Shown here one piece after another: positions 33,583 through 41,561 of a stretch of 48,119 nt of DNA (position 1 is the first letter of the stretch; every line of letters starts with the position of its first letter). Origin of the DNA: Rhodospirillales bacterium (GTDB lineage: Bacteria; Pseudomonadota; Alphaproteobacteria; ATCC43930; CGMCC-115725); contig DAHUYF010000004.1 of NCBI GenBank assembly GCA_027315365.1, positions 1-48,119 on the forward strand, written 5' to 3'. Both the position numbers and the translations under genes were made by a program. The notes below the pieces were generated by a model. It made no database searches, was not told where the DNA came from, and saw only the letters and a program-made list of their open reading frames with translations.

Positions 33583-34710
33583 TCAGGCCCAGGCTACGCT
33601 GGCGGCGACCTTCTTCTCGGGCTGGAGGATCTCGGCCAGAAGCCGCATCGTCTGATGCATCACCGGCCAGGGCAGCTTGCCGTTCTGGTAGCGGCCGGTG
33701 AGCATCTGCCAGCAATAGACCGCGTGGCTGGTCTTGCCGAGGCCGCTGCCGAGGTTCCAATAGGCCTTGCTGCAGTTGCGCAGGAAATTGAGGAATTCCG
33801 TCGAACTGGCCTTGTGCTTGAACATCTTGTCGTAACCGTCGGTGTATTCGCGCAGGATCGCGTCGATGCTCTGCCATTCGCGGCGCAGTTGATCCTTCAC
33901 CGTCTCGAGGGTCTGCAGCAGCTTGGTGCGCTGGTCATTGGGGATGGCGCCGAACGGCACGTCGACGGCTTTCAGCCATTTGGCGACGTCGATGAGCTTG
34001 GGCTGCACCCGCGAGTACTGGAAGGAGTAGAAGTTGATGCCCTTCCAGGCCGCGAAGATCTCCAGCGCCTGCTTCTCGGGCAGGCGGAAGGCCTCGATCA
34101 GCGGCGCCAGCGCCACGATGTCGGTCGCCTCCCAGATCTTTTCCACCAGCTGGCGCGCCTTCACATCCGACGACAGGGCGTCAGGAAACGCCGCCTTCGC
34201 CAGCGGCTCGAAGCGCTGCAGGATGAAGAGCTCGATCTCCTTCCACTGCTCCGGACTGATGTCGAAATAAGCCTCGTTGACCCCCAGCCCGGCGCGCTGG
34301 AAGACGTCCTTCATCAGGAAAGGGTCGAGCGAGGGCAGGCTGTCGAGCGTCTCCAGGATGCGCAGATCGAGGGCGAGCGCCTCCTTGGTCAGCGCCGCGT
34401 TCTGTCCAAAATTATCGGTGATGGTCTGCGCCAGATGCGGATCGTGCAGGAAGATGGTACGGCCGCCCTCGTAGATGTCGTTCTCGTTGAACGGGAAATA
34501 GAGCTTGGTGCCGACCGGCGGGCAGCGCGGCCCCTTGCGCTCTTCCTCGGGCACCGCATCCTTGATCAGCACCAGATTGTTGAGCGGCGGATTGTGAAAG
34601 AAGCGCTGCGCGTTGGCGTCCTTCTCCTGCAGCTTGCGCGTCAGCGCGTTGCAGTTGAAGACCCGCGACGAGCCGGGGTCGAGCATCGGTTTCAGGTACT
34701 TGACCGCCAT
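33583..34710 (-). CDS. Hypothetical protein, 375 residues, unrecognised
   Basis: I do not recognise this family. It is a soluble, probably cytoplasmic protein with no signal peptide or membrane segment, rich in Lys, Asn and aromatic residues compared with its neighbours. Landmarks are PVGTKLYFPFNENDIYEGG near 65, HDPHLAQTITDNFG near 90, a helical middle, and KAYWNLGSGLGKTSHAVYCW near 325. LGSGLGKTSHA resembles a P-loop only weakly and should not be taken as one. Two sampled 60-base lines have 37 and 35 G/C, against 46 in a sampled helicase line. Normal composition and length argue for a real gene. It is probably in one transcript with the AT-hook gene. Confidence 0.75.
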   Translation of the reverse strand: MAVKYLKPMLDPGSSRVFNCNALTRKLQEKDANAQRFFHNPPLNNLVLIKDAVPEEERKGPRCPPVGTKLYFPFNENDIYEGGRTIFLHDPHLAQTITDNFGQNAALTKEALALDLRILETLDSLPSLDPFLMKDVFQRAGLGVNEAYFDISPEQWKEIELFILQRFEPLAKAAFPDALSSDVKARQLVEKIWEATDIVALAPLIEAFRLPEKQALEIFAAWKGINFYSFQYSRVQPKLIDVAKWLKAVDVPFGAIPNDQRTKLLQTLETVKDQLRREWQSIDAILREYTDGYDKMFKHKASSTEFLNFLRNCSKAYWNLGSGLGKTSHAVYCWQMLTGRYQNGKLPWPVMHQTMRLLAEILQPEKKVAASVAWA

Positions 34711-35056
34711 GATGTCCCGCGCCGCTGGCGCCCATGGTTGTGAAAGGGCCGTAGCTGCCTATCCTTACCGGGCGGCGGTTAAAGCTTGCTCAAGATGGTT
34801 ACGGTCACGCGACAAAGGCGCGGGCGGCGCATCGAAATACGCGTTTTCAGGGATTCTGGTTTCTAAGATTCTCTTATTTACCATCGAACTCCCGGGAGGT
34901 GTCCGGACCCGGCCGGCAGCTCTTGCCGGGCCAGGCCGTGCCGGGTGCCGGCATCCGCGGACGAATCCGGCGGCGTTCGGCGCCTCCCCGGCTGGCACGC
35001 GGCTTGCGACTGCCGACGGGCGGCCGGACCATGCGGCCGCTGGCGCAGGAGAGTCG
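34711..35056. other. 346-base intergenic region
   Basis: A divergent gap between the 375-residue unknown gene and the Sel1 gene. It contains an AT-rich stretch at about 34841-34890 and a CCGGCA/TGCCGG hairpin at 34913-34929. I see no protein-coding gene and no convincing promoter hexamer pair. Confidence 0.5.
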
Positions 35057-35614
35057 ATGAGGCGGACCAGTATTGCGGCGTTTGCCCTGGCGGCCTGGTG
35101 CGCCGGCGCGCCGCTTGCGCGAGCGCAGTTCTATAGCCTCGAGGGGCGCTTCCAATGCCTCGACGATCCCCGGGCGGTGTGCTTCGACGCGACCTCGGAC
35201 GAGGCGCCGCCGCCGGCCGCGCCCGTGGAACTGCCGCCCGCCGCCCCGGCGGCCGCGGCCAAGGCGAGCGGGCCGGACAGAACGACCGCGCGCCGCGCGC
35301 CGCCGGTCGATCCGCTGCGCGCGATCGCATCGCGGATCGAGGCCGGGCGGCCGTCGGCCGAGGATGCGGGGCGGCTGCACCGGCTGGCGCAAGCCGGCGA
35401 CAAGCGGGCCCTCGAGCTGCTCGCCTGGTGCCGCCTCAAGGGCCTGGGCGTCGCCCGCGACCCGGTTGAAGCCTTCGAACTCTATGGCGCCGCGGCCGAC
35501 CTCGGCGTCGCCGGCGCGCGGCGCAACCAGACCATCGTCTACGAGACCGAACTTACCTCCGAGCAGCGCCAGCACGTGCTGACGGCCGCCAACGGCGCCA
35601 AGCCGACGCCTTAG
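35057..35614 (+). CDS. Secreted Sel1-repeat protein
   Basis: A 185-residue protein with a signal peptide (about 1-23, cleavage after ARA), a Pro/Ala-rich linker (48-80), and a helical C-terminal part. That part has Sel1-like units: AQAGDKRALELLAWCRLKGLGVARDPVEAFELYGAAADLG fits two consecutive helices of one Sel1 repeat. Three cysteines occur. Sel1 proteins are scaffolds for protein interaction. The ATG at 35057 has AGGAG six bases upstream. Confidence 0.75.
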   Translation: MRRTSIAAFALAAWCAGAPLARAQFYSLEGRFQCLDDPRAVCFDATSDEAPPPAAPVELPPAAPAAAAKASGPDRTTARRAPPVDPLRAIASRIEAGRPSAEDAGRLHRLAQAGDKRALELLAWCRLKGLGVARDPVEAFELYGAAADLGVAGARRNQTIVYETELTSEQRQHVLTAANGAKPTP

Positions 35615-35677
35615 CCGCCCGCGTCGCGTCTCGGGCGCGTCGCCGCCGCGGCGCCGTGAGCGCGACGGTTCGCCGGC

Positions 35678-35706
35678 TTGACGCCGTCGGCGACCTCCAC
35701 TATCGA
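35678..35706 (+). promoter_or_regulatory. Predicted promoter of the PadR operon
   Basis: TTGACG (35678-35683) and TATCGA (35701-35706) with a 17-base spacer. The start codon at 35713 lies six bases beyond the -10, which would give a leaderless transcript. Confidence 0.4.
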
Positions 35707-35714
35707 ATCTCGAT
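35702..35714. promoter_or_regulatory. Candidate PadR operator
   Basis: Inverted repeat ATCGA-ATC-TCGAT that overlaps the predicted -10 and the first bases of the PadR start codon, suited to autorepression. Confidence 0.4.
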
Positions 35715-36126
35715 GGCGAAACACGACACTGGGCTCGTCGCGCTCGACCGTCCGGCGGGCAAGAGGCGCAACGGTGCGCGCCGTCGTCCCCTGGCGGCGG
35801 CCGCGGATCGCCGGGAGCACGGCCTCTATACCGGCCTCATTCGCCTCCATGTGCTGCACCACGCCGCCAAAGAGACGGTCTATGGCTTTGCCCTGATCGA
35901 GGAGCTGCATCGCCACGGCTACGCGCTGAGCGCCGGCACGCTCTATCCGATCCTGCACGGGCTCGAGCGCCGGGGGCTGCTCCGCTCCGCGACGGAGCGC
36001 GTCGGTAGCACCGAGCGTCGGGTCTATCGCGCGACGGCGGCGGGCCGCAAGGCGCTCGCCGCCGCCAAGGCGAAGGTGCGGGAGCTGTTCGGCGAGTTGT
36101 TCGAGGACGCAGGAGGCGAACGATGA
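35713..36126 (+). CDS. PadR family transcriptional regulator
   Basis: A 137-residue PadR-type winged helix protein. LIRLHVLHHAAKETVYGFALIEELHRHGYALSAGTLYPILHGLERRGLL is the diagnostic DNA-binding stretch, followed by the wing GSTERRVYRATAAGRKAL. The ATG at 35713 is preferred over a GTG at 35656; neither has a Shine-Dalgarno. Its stop overlaps the DoxX start by four bases (ATGA). It probably controls the DoxX-oxidase-ChrA genes downstream. Confidence 0.85.
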   Translation: MAKHDTGLVALDRPAGKRRNGARRRPLAAAADRREHGLYTGLIRLHVLHHAAKETVYGFALIEELHRHGYALSAGTLYPILHGLERRGLLRSATERVGSTERRVYRATAAGRKALAAAKAKVRELFGELFEDAGGER

Positions 36127-36641
36127 ACGGCGGCCCCCAACGCAAGCGGCGCGGTGCGCTCCTCGCCACCGGCGCTCCGGGCTGGTCGATCCTCGTGCGC
36201 CTGCTCGTCGGGCTCGTCGTGTTCCTGCCCGAGGGGATGCAGAAGCTCGCCTTTCCCGACATTCTCGGCGCCGGCCGCTTCGTCCATATCGGCATCCCCT
36301 ATCCCGAGGTGATGGGTCCCTTTGTCGGCGTGGTCGAGATCGTCTGCGGCGGCCTCGTCGTCCTCGGCCTGCTGACCAGGCTCGCGGCGATCCCGCTGAT
36401 CGTCATCATGATCGTCGCGATCGCCTCGACCAAGCTGCCGATCCTGCTGGGGCAGGATGTCTGGATCTTCCATCTGCCCAAGCTCGCACGATCCGGCTTC
36501 TGGAGCATGATGCACGAGGCGCGCGCGGATTTCGACATGCTGCTGGGCTCGCTCTACCTGCTGATCGAAGGCGGCGGCGCGTGGTCGCTCGACGCGCTGC
36601 TCGCCCGCGCCCGCACCCGACCCGCTCTGCGCAAGGAGTGA
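36123..36641 (+). CDS. DoxX family membrane protein
   Basis: A 172-residue DoxX-type protein with four membrane helices (about 22-42, 62-82, 86-106, 128-148). The conserved opening LVRLLVGLVVFLPEGMQKLAF and the VGVVEIVCGGLVVLGLLTRLAAIPL helix are clear. DoxX proteins accompany redox enzymes, but their own activity is mostly undefined. It is in an operon with PadR (four-base overlap) and the multicopper oxidase (4 bases after its stop). Confidence 0.85.
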   Translation: MNGGPQRKRRGALLATGAPGWSILVRLLVGLVVFLPEGMQKLAFPDILGAGRFVHIGIPYPEVMGPFVGVVEIVCGGLVVLGLLTRLAAIPLIVIMIVAIASTKLPILLGQDVWIFHLPKLARSGFWSMMHEARADFDMLLGSLYLLIEGGGAWSLDALLARARTRPALRKE

Positions 36642-36645
36642 CGCC

Positions 36646-38100
36646 ATGACCGTCGATCGCCGCTCGCTGCTGCGCTATGCCGCCGCCCTGCCGGTGACGA
36701 GCGCGGCCCCCCGCCTCGCGCGCGCCGCCGACCGTCTCGCGGCCGAGAAGGCGGACTACACCTTGCGCATCGCCAGGGGGCTGGTCGAGCTGTCGCCCGA
36801 GCATATCGTCTCGACCACGCTCTATGACGGCCGGTTCCCGGGACCGCTGCTGCGCTTCACGGAGGGGCGGCGCGTCGTCGTCGACATTCACAACGACACC
36901 GACACGCCGGAGCTGGTTCACTGGCACGGGCAGATGATCCCGAGCGAGGTCGACGGCGCCGCCGAGGAAGGCACGCCCTTCGTGCCGGCGCACGGCATGC
37001 GGCGGATCGCCTTCGTGCCGAAGCCCTCGGGCTTCCGCTTCTATCACACCCATGTCATGGCCGGCGGCGACCTCGGCCGCGGTACCTACACCGGCCAGGC
37101 CGGACCGGTCTACATCGAGCCGCGCCACGACGCCGGCGCCTACGACCGCGAGGTCTTTCTGGTGATGAAGGAGTTCCTGCCGACCTTCAGCCGAGGCGGC
37201 GACATGGCGATGGACGTGCTGGCGGGAACGCCGATCGCCGCGCTGCAGCAGATGGGCAAGGCTGCCGACGCCGCGGCGCGAACCACGACCAAGGGCTTCG
37301 AGGTGGGCTACGACCTCTTTTCGATCAACGGCCGGATGCTCGGGCATGGCGAGCCGCTGCGCGTGAAGGCGAGCGAGCGCGTGCTGTTCCACGTGCTCAA
37401 CGCCAGCGCCACCGAAATCCGCAGCCTCGCTCTGCCCGGCCACGCGTTCCGCGTCGTGGCGCTCGACGGCAACCCGGTGCCGAACCCGGCAACGGTGCCG
37501 GTGCTCTGGCTCGGCACTGCCGAGCGCATTTCCGCCATCGTCGAGATGAACCATCCCGGCGTCTGGGCGATGGGCGATCTCGCCGATGACGACCGCCGCC
37601 ACGGTATGGGCATCGTCGTCGAATATGCCGGCGGATCCGGCCGGCCCCAATGGGTCGCGCCAAAGCCCTTCCGCTGGGACTACACGCGCTTCGGAAAAGC
37701 AGACCTCGCGCCGGCAGCGCCGGACGAGACGATCGAGATCACCGTCGTCAAGCACAACGCCGCCCTCGACGGCTTCAACCAGTGGACGCTCAACGGCGAG
37801 GCCTTCTCGATGGCCACGCTGAAACCGATGTACCCGCTGCACCGGGGACGCCGCTACCGGCTGAAATTCCGCAACGCCAGCGACGACATCCACCCGCTGC
37901 ACCTGCATCGGCACAGCTTCGAGCTGACGCGCGTCGGCGGCAAGCCGACGGCGGGGGTGATCAAGGACGTAGTGATGCTGGGGGGATATCAGGAGGTCGA
38001 ATTCGACTTCGTCGCGGACAATCCCGGGCCGACGCTCTTCCATTGCCACCAGCAGCTGCACATGGATTTCGGGTTCATGGCTCTGTTCACCTACGTCTGA
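36646..38100 (+). CDS. Multicopper oxidase (laccase-like), Tat-exported
   Basis: A 484-residue three-cupredoxin oxidase. A twin-arginine signal is at residues 5-6 (DRRSLLRYAA). All copper motifs are intact: HWHG (92-95), HTH (134-136), HPLHLH (416-421) and HCHQQLH (466-472), giving the type 1 site and the trinuclear cluster. The type 1 axial position, five after His472, is Phe477 rather than Met, a state usually linked to higher redox potential. The substrate could be metal ions, phenols or siderophores. It is flanked by DoxX and ChrA in one operon, which points to metal handling (inference). Confidence 0.92.
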   Translation: MTVDRRSLLRYAAALPVTSAAPRLARAADRLAAEKADYTLRIARGLVELSPEHIVSTTLYDGRFPGPLLRFTEGRRVVVDIHNDTDTPELVHWHGQMIPSEVDGAAEEGTPFVPAHGMRRIAFVPKPSGFRFYHTHVMAGGDLGRGTYTGQAGPVYIEPRHDAGAYDREVFLVMKEFLPTFSRGGDMAMDVLAGTPIAALQQMGKAADAAARTTTKGFEVGYDLFSINGRMLGHGEPLRVKASERVLFHVLNASATEIRSLALPGHAFRVVALDGNPVPNPATVPVLWLGTAERISAIVEMNHPGVWAMGDLADDDRRHGMGIVVEYAGGSGRPQWVAPKPFRWDYTRFGKADLAPAAPDETIEITVVKHNAALDGFNQWTLNGEAFSMATLKPMYPLHRGRRYRLKFRNASDDIHPLHLHRHSFELTRVGGKPTAGVIKDVVMLGGYQEVEFDFVADNPGPTLFHCHQQLHMDFGFMALFTYV

Positions 38101-38120
38101 ACGATCGGGCGCGCCGCAGG

Positions 38121-39350
38121 ATGAACCGCGCGGAGGAAGCCGAGGCTGCCGCGATCGGGCCCGCGGGATCGCCTGGCGAGGTGCTGCGCGTCTTTCTCAA
38201 GCTGGGGCTCACCTGCTTCGGCGGGCCGATCGCCCATATCGGCTATTTCCGGGAAGAGTTCGTCCGGCGCCGCGGCTGGCTGGACGAGGCCGCCTATGCC
38301 GATCTGGTGGCGCTGTGCCAGTTCCTCCCGGGACCTGCGAGCAGCCAGGTCGGCTTTTCCATCGGCCTGATACGCGCGGGATATCGCGGCGCACTGGCGG
38401 CCTGGACCGGCTTCACCCTGCCCTCGGCCGTCGCCCTCGTGCTCTTCGCCTATGGCGCCAGCATGCTGGCCGGCCCCGCGGCGGCCGGGCTGCTGCACGG
38501 GCTCAAGCTCGTCGCCGTCGCCATCGTAGCGCAGGCGGTCTGGGGCATGGCGCGCACGCTCTGCCCCGACCGGCAGCGCGCCTCGATCGCGCTCGCCGCG
38601 GCGCTGCTCATTCTCTCCATCACCGCCTCCTCCGCCCAGATCGCCGCTATCCTGCTGGGCGGCATCGCCGGGCTCTGGCTCTGCCGCGGCTCGCCGCCGG
38701 CGCCGGCGAGCCGTCTCGCCGTGCCGGTCTCGCGCCGCGCCGGGTTGGCGGCGCTGATCGCCTTCGTTCTCGGTCTCGTCGGCCTTCCTCTGCTCGACGC
38801 CCTGGCGCCGTCGCCGGGCGTCGCGCTCTTCGACGCCTTCTACCGCTCGGGCGCGCTGGTCTTCGGCGGCGGTCACGTGGTCCTGCCGCTGCTGCGCCAG
38901 GCGTTCGTGGCGCCCGGCTGGGTGAGCGACACGGCCTTCCTCGCCGGCTACGGCGCGGCCCAGGCGGTGCCCGGCCCGCTTTTCACCTTCGCAGCCTATC
39001 TCGGCACCGTCGTGCGCCCGTCGCCGCACGGGCTGGCGGGCGCGGCGCTCGGACTGGTCGGCCTGTTTCTTCCCGGCATGCTGATCCTGCTGGGCGCCCT
39101 TCCCTTCTGGGAGAGCTTCCGGCGGCGCGGCAGTGCGCAGGCGGCGATGCGCGGCGTCAATGCGGCGGTGGTCGGCCTGCTCGGCGCGGCGCTCTACGAT
39201 CCCGTCTGGACAAGCTCGGTGCACGGGCGCGGCGATTTTGCCGTGGCACTGCTGGGCTTCGTCCTCCTCACCGTCTGGCGCACGCCGCCGCTTGTCGTCG
39301 TCGCCGTCAGCGCGCTCGCCGGGATCGCGCTCGCGCAAGCCGCCGGATAA
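38121..39350 (+). CDS. chrA: Chromate transporter ChrA family
   Basis: A 409-residue CHR-family exporter with two homologous halves, each with about five or six helices. The first half has FLKLGLTCFGGPIAHIGYF and LCQFLPGPASSQVGF; the second has LVFGGGHVVLPLLR and GYGAAQAVPGPLFTFAAYLG, the expected repeat pair. CHR proteins export chromate by a proton-coupled mechanism, though some relatives move other anions. The ATG at 38121 has AGG immediately upstream, a weak site; translation may depend on coupling from the oxidase, which ends 20 bases earlier. Confidence 0.9.
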   Translation: MNRAEEAEAAAIGPAGSPGEVLRVFLKLGLTCFGGPIAHIGYFREEFVRRRGWLDEAAYADLVALCQFLPGPASSQVGFSIGLIRAGYRGALAAWTGFTLPSAVALVLFAYGASMLAGPAAAGLLHGLKLVAVAIVAQAVWGMARTLCPDRQRASIALAAALLILSITASSAQIAAILLGGIAGLWLCRGSPPAPASRLAVPVSRRAGLAALIAFVLGLVGLPLLDALAPSPGVALFDAFYRSGALVFGGGHVVLPLLRQAFVAPGWVSDTAFLAGYGAAQAVPGPLFTFAAYLGTVVRPSPHGLAGAALGLVGLFLPGMLILLGALPFWESFRRRGSAQAAMRGVNAAVVGLLGAALYDPVWTSSVHGRGDFAVALLGFVLLTVWRTPPLVVVAVSALAGIALAQAAG

Positions 39351-39401
39351 ACCCGCGATCTCCGCCCCGGACCGTGAGGATCGCCTCCCGACACGCGGCG
39401 A

Positions 39402-40754
39402 CTACGGCGGAAAGCTCACGACGCAGCGCAGGCCGGGCGCGTTGTCCTCGAGCTCGAGCGCCGCACCATGCAGGTTCGCCACCACCGCCGCCAGGCTCAG
39501 GCCGAGCCCGCTTCCCGGCGTGCTGCGGCTGGCGTCGAGGCGAAAGAAGCGCTGCAGCACCTTGCGGCGGAATTCGGCGGGAATGCCGGGGCCGGTGTCG
39601 GAGACGACTACCCGCACGCCGCCGCCCTCGGCCGCCGCGGCGATGTCGATACGGGCGCCGCGGGGCGTGTGGCCGATCGCGTTGTCGATCAGGTTCACGA
39701 AAAGCTGGGTCAGCAGCTCGCGGTCGCCGTGCACGGCGAGACCGGGCGACACGCGGCTGCGAAGCTCCTGGCCCTGCTCTTCGGCCAAGGGCTGATAGGT
39801 CTCGACAAGCCCGTCGAGAAGCTCGCTGAGCGCGACCGCCGCGAACCCCGCCTTGCGGGTGCCGGCCTCGATCTGGGCAATGCGCAGGAGCGCGGAAAAC
39901 GTGTCGAGGATCGCATCGGTATCGCGGATCGAGGCATCGATGACGGCGCGCAGCCCGTGGACCGTCGGCTCGCGGTGGCAGGCCAGCTCCAGACGCTGGC
40001 GCAGCCGGCTCAGCGGCGTGCGCAGGTCGTGGGCGATGTCGGTCGACACCTGCACGACGCCCCGCATCAGCTCCTCGATGCGGTCGAGCATCGCATTGAG
40101 GCTGGCCGCCAAATGGTCGAACTCGTCATCCGCGCCGCTGAGCGCCATGCGCCGCTTGAGATCGCCCGCCATGATGTCGCGGCTGGCACGGCTGATCGCC
40201 TCGATCCGGCGCTGGACGCCCAGGCTCAGGACAAGCCCGCCGGCCAGCGCCAGCACCACGGTCGCGGCCAAGCCCCAGAGGAAGGCGCGCGTGACCGCCT
40301 GCTGCATGGCGCCGAGTTCGAAGTCGCTGAGCCCGACGAAGAGATACCCGCCATCCGGCAGCACACTGCCGCGTCCGCGGATCCCGCCGCCGGCGATGCC
40401 GCGGGACGGCAGCGCCTCCGGCGAGAGGACCCGCGCGCCGCGCACCGGGTCGATCGCCGGCATGTTCCCGGCCAGCACCCTGCCCCGGGCATCCTGCAGC
40501 AGGTAGTAGATGCCGGGCGAGCGGACGGTCAGCTCCTCGATCACTTGGGCGAGCCGGGCACCCTGCTTGCCGCCGGCATCCGCCTGCACCTCGGCGAGCT
40601 CGTTGGCGACCGTCGCATCGATCTGCCGCGCCATGAAGGTGGTCGCAAGCCAGGTAACCGCGCCGAAGAGCACCACCGCCGAAAGCGCGAACACGCCGGA
40701 ATAGAGCAGCGTCAGGCGGAAGCTCGAGGTGCGCAGCAGCCTAGCCAGTCGCAC
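39402..40754 (-). CDS. Sensor histidine kinase (CusS/QseC type)
   Basis: A 450-residue membrane kinase. Helix 1 (about 12-38), a periplasmic sensor region (39-155), helix 2 (about 158-180), a HAMP domain, the phosphoacceptor H-box STDIAHDLRTPLSRLR (His242), N-box NLIDNAIGHTPRG, DTGPGIP and GSGLGLS are in order. The sensor part has no cysteines and no clear metal-binding cluster. The start is GTG at 40754, overlapping the end of the response regulator gene by 14 bases. It is divergent from the efflux operon, so that operon is the likely target. Confidence 0.9.
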   Translation of the reverse strand: MRLARLLRTSSFRLTLLYSGVFALSAVVLFGAVTWLATTFMARQIDATVANELAEVQADAGGKQGARLAQVIEELTVRSPGIYYLLQDARGRVLAGNMPAIDPVRGARVLSPEALPSRGIAGGGIRGRGSVLPDGGYLFVGLSDFELGAMQQAVTRAFLWGLAATVVLALAGGLVLSLGVQRRIEAISRASRDIMAGDLKRRMALSGADDEFDHLAASLNAMLDRIEELMRGVVQVSTDIAHDLRTPLSRLRQRLELACHREPTVHGLRAVIDASIRDTDAILDTFSALLRIAQIEAGTRKAGFAAVALSELLDGLVETYQPLAEEQGQELRSRVSPGLAVHGDRELLTQLFVNLIDNAIGHTPRGARIDIAAAAEGGGVRVVVSDTGPGIPAEFRRKVLQRFFRLDASRSTPGSGLGLSLAAVVANLHGAALELEDNAPGLRCVVSFPP

Positions 40755-41418
40755 GGAGGCAATACCCGGCGCCGCGCACGGTGTGGATCAGCTCCCCGCC
40801 GCCGGGACGATCGATCTTCCCGCGCAGGCGGCTGATATGGCCCTCCACGATGTTCGTGCGCGGATCGAAATGAAACTCCCAGACCTGCTCCAGCAGCATG
40901 GTGCGCGTGACCACCTGGCCGGCGTGGCGCATCAAATACTCGAGCAGGCGGAATTCGCGCGGCTGCAGCTCGATCTTGTGCCCGGCGCGGCGCACCGTGC
41001 GCGCCAGCAGGTCGAGTTCGAGGTCGCCGACCCGGAGCACCGTCTCCGGCGCCGGCCGCAGCGGCCGGCGCCCGAGCGCGTTGACCCGCGCCGCCAGCTC
41101 GGCGAGCGCAAAGGGCTTCACCAGATAGTCGTCGGCGCCGGCATTGAGGCCGGAAACCCGGTCGTCGATGCCGCCCATCGCGGTCAGGAAGAGCACCGGC
41201 GTGGCGACGCCGCCGGCGCGCAGCGTGCCGACGAGCGCAAGCCCGTCGAGACCGGGCAGCATGCGATCCACGATCAGCAGATCCCAGGCCTCGCCGGCGG
41301 CGCGCAGCAGGCCGGAACGCCCCTCCGCTTCGGCCGCAAGGTCATGCCCGTGGCCGCTCAGCCCTTCGACCACATAATCCCGCGTCTCGGGATCGTCTTC
41401 GATCAGCAGGATTCTCAT
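40741..41418 (-). CDS. OmpR/PhoB-family response regulator
   Basis: A 225-residue regulator with receiver (Asp8/Asp9, phosphoacceptor Asp51, Lys101) and winged-helix output domain (HKIELQPREFRLLEYLMRHAGQVVTRTMLLEQVW, VEGHISRLRGKIDRPGG). It belongs to the CusR/PcoR-like branch by pattern. It is co-transcribed with the downstream kinase gene and divergent from the efflux operon. It probably activates efflux through sites in the 143-base shared gap, but I see no unambiguous box there. Confidence 0.92.
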   Translation of the reverse strand: MRILLIEDDPETRDYVVEGLSGHGHDLAAEAEGRSGLLRAAGEAWDLLIVDRMLPGLDGLALVGTLRAGGVATPVLFLTAMGGIDDRVSGLNAGADDYLVKPFALAELAARVNALGRRPLRPAPETVLRVGDLELDLLARTVRRAGHKIELQPREFRLLEYLMRHAGQVVTRTMLLEQVWEFHFDPRTNIVEGHISRLRGKIDRPGGGELIHTVRGAGYCLRATG

Positions 41419-41449
41419 CGCCGGCTCTTCTCACCTCCGATCCCGGCGT

Positions 41450-41479
41450 ATCGCAGGCGCCGGGCGGCCGGTTTGTCAA
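41450..41479 (-). promoter_or_regulatory. Predicted promoter of the two-component genes
   Basis: Minus-strand perfect TTGACA (41474-41479) and TGCGAT (41450-41455), spaced by 18 bases. Confidence 0.4.
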
Positions 41480-41561
41480 GTTGTGGATTGCGAATGTCCC
41501 TGTCACGTTCCGACAAGCTTCCGCGCGGCATTATCGCGCCGGGATCCTCGAGGCGAACCTG

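Noticed and set aside
33583-34710. P-loop reading of LGSGLGKTSHA in the unknown protein
   Set aside because: It lies near the C-terminus, lacks a hydrophobic strand before it and has no Walker B partner.
33055-34743. 562-residue plus-strand frame across the AT-hook and unknown genes
   Set aside because: The minus-strand products have more protein-like composition and plausible starts; the plus-strand frame looks like a shadow.
41419-41561. TTGT-N4-TTGT and TGTC-N7-GACA patterns as response-regulator boxes
   Set aside because: The repeats are too short and common to call without comparison to orthologous intergenic regions.
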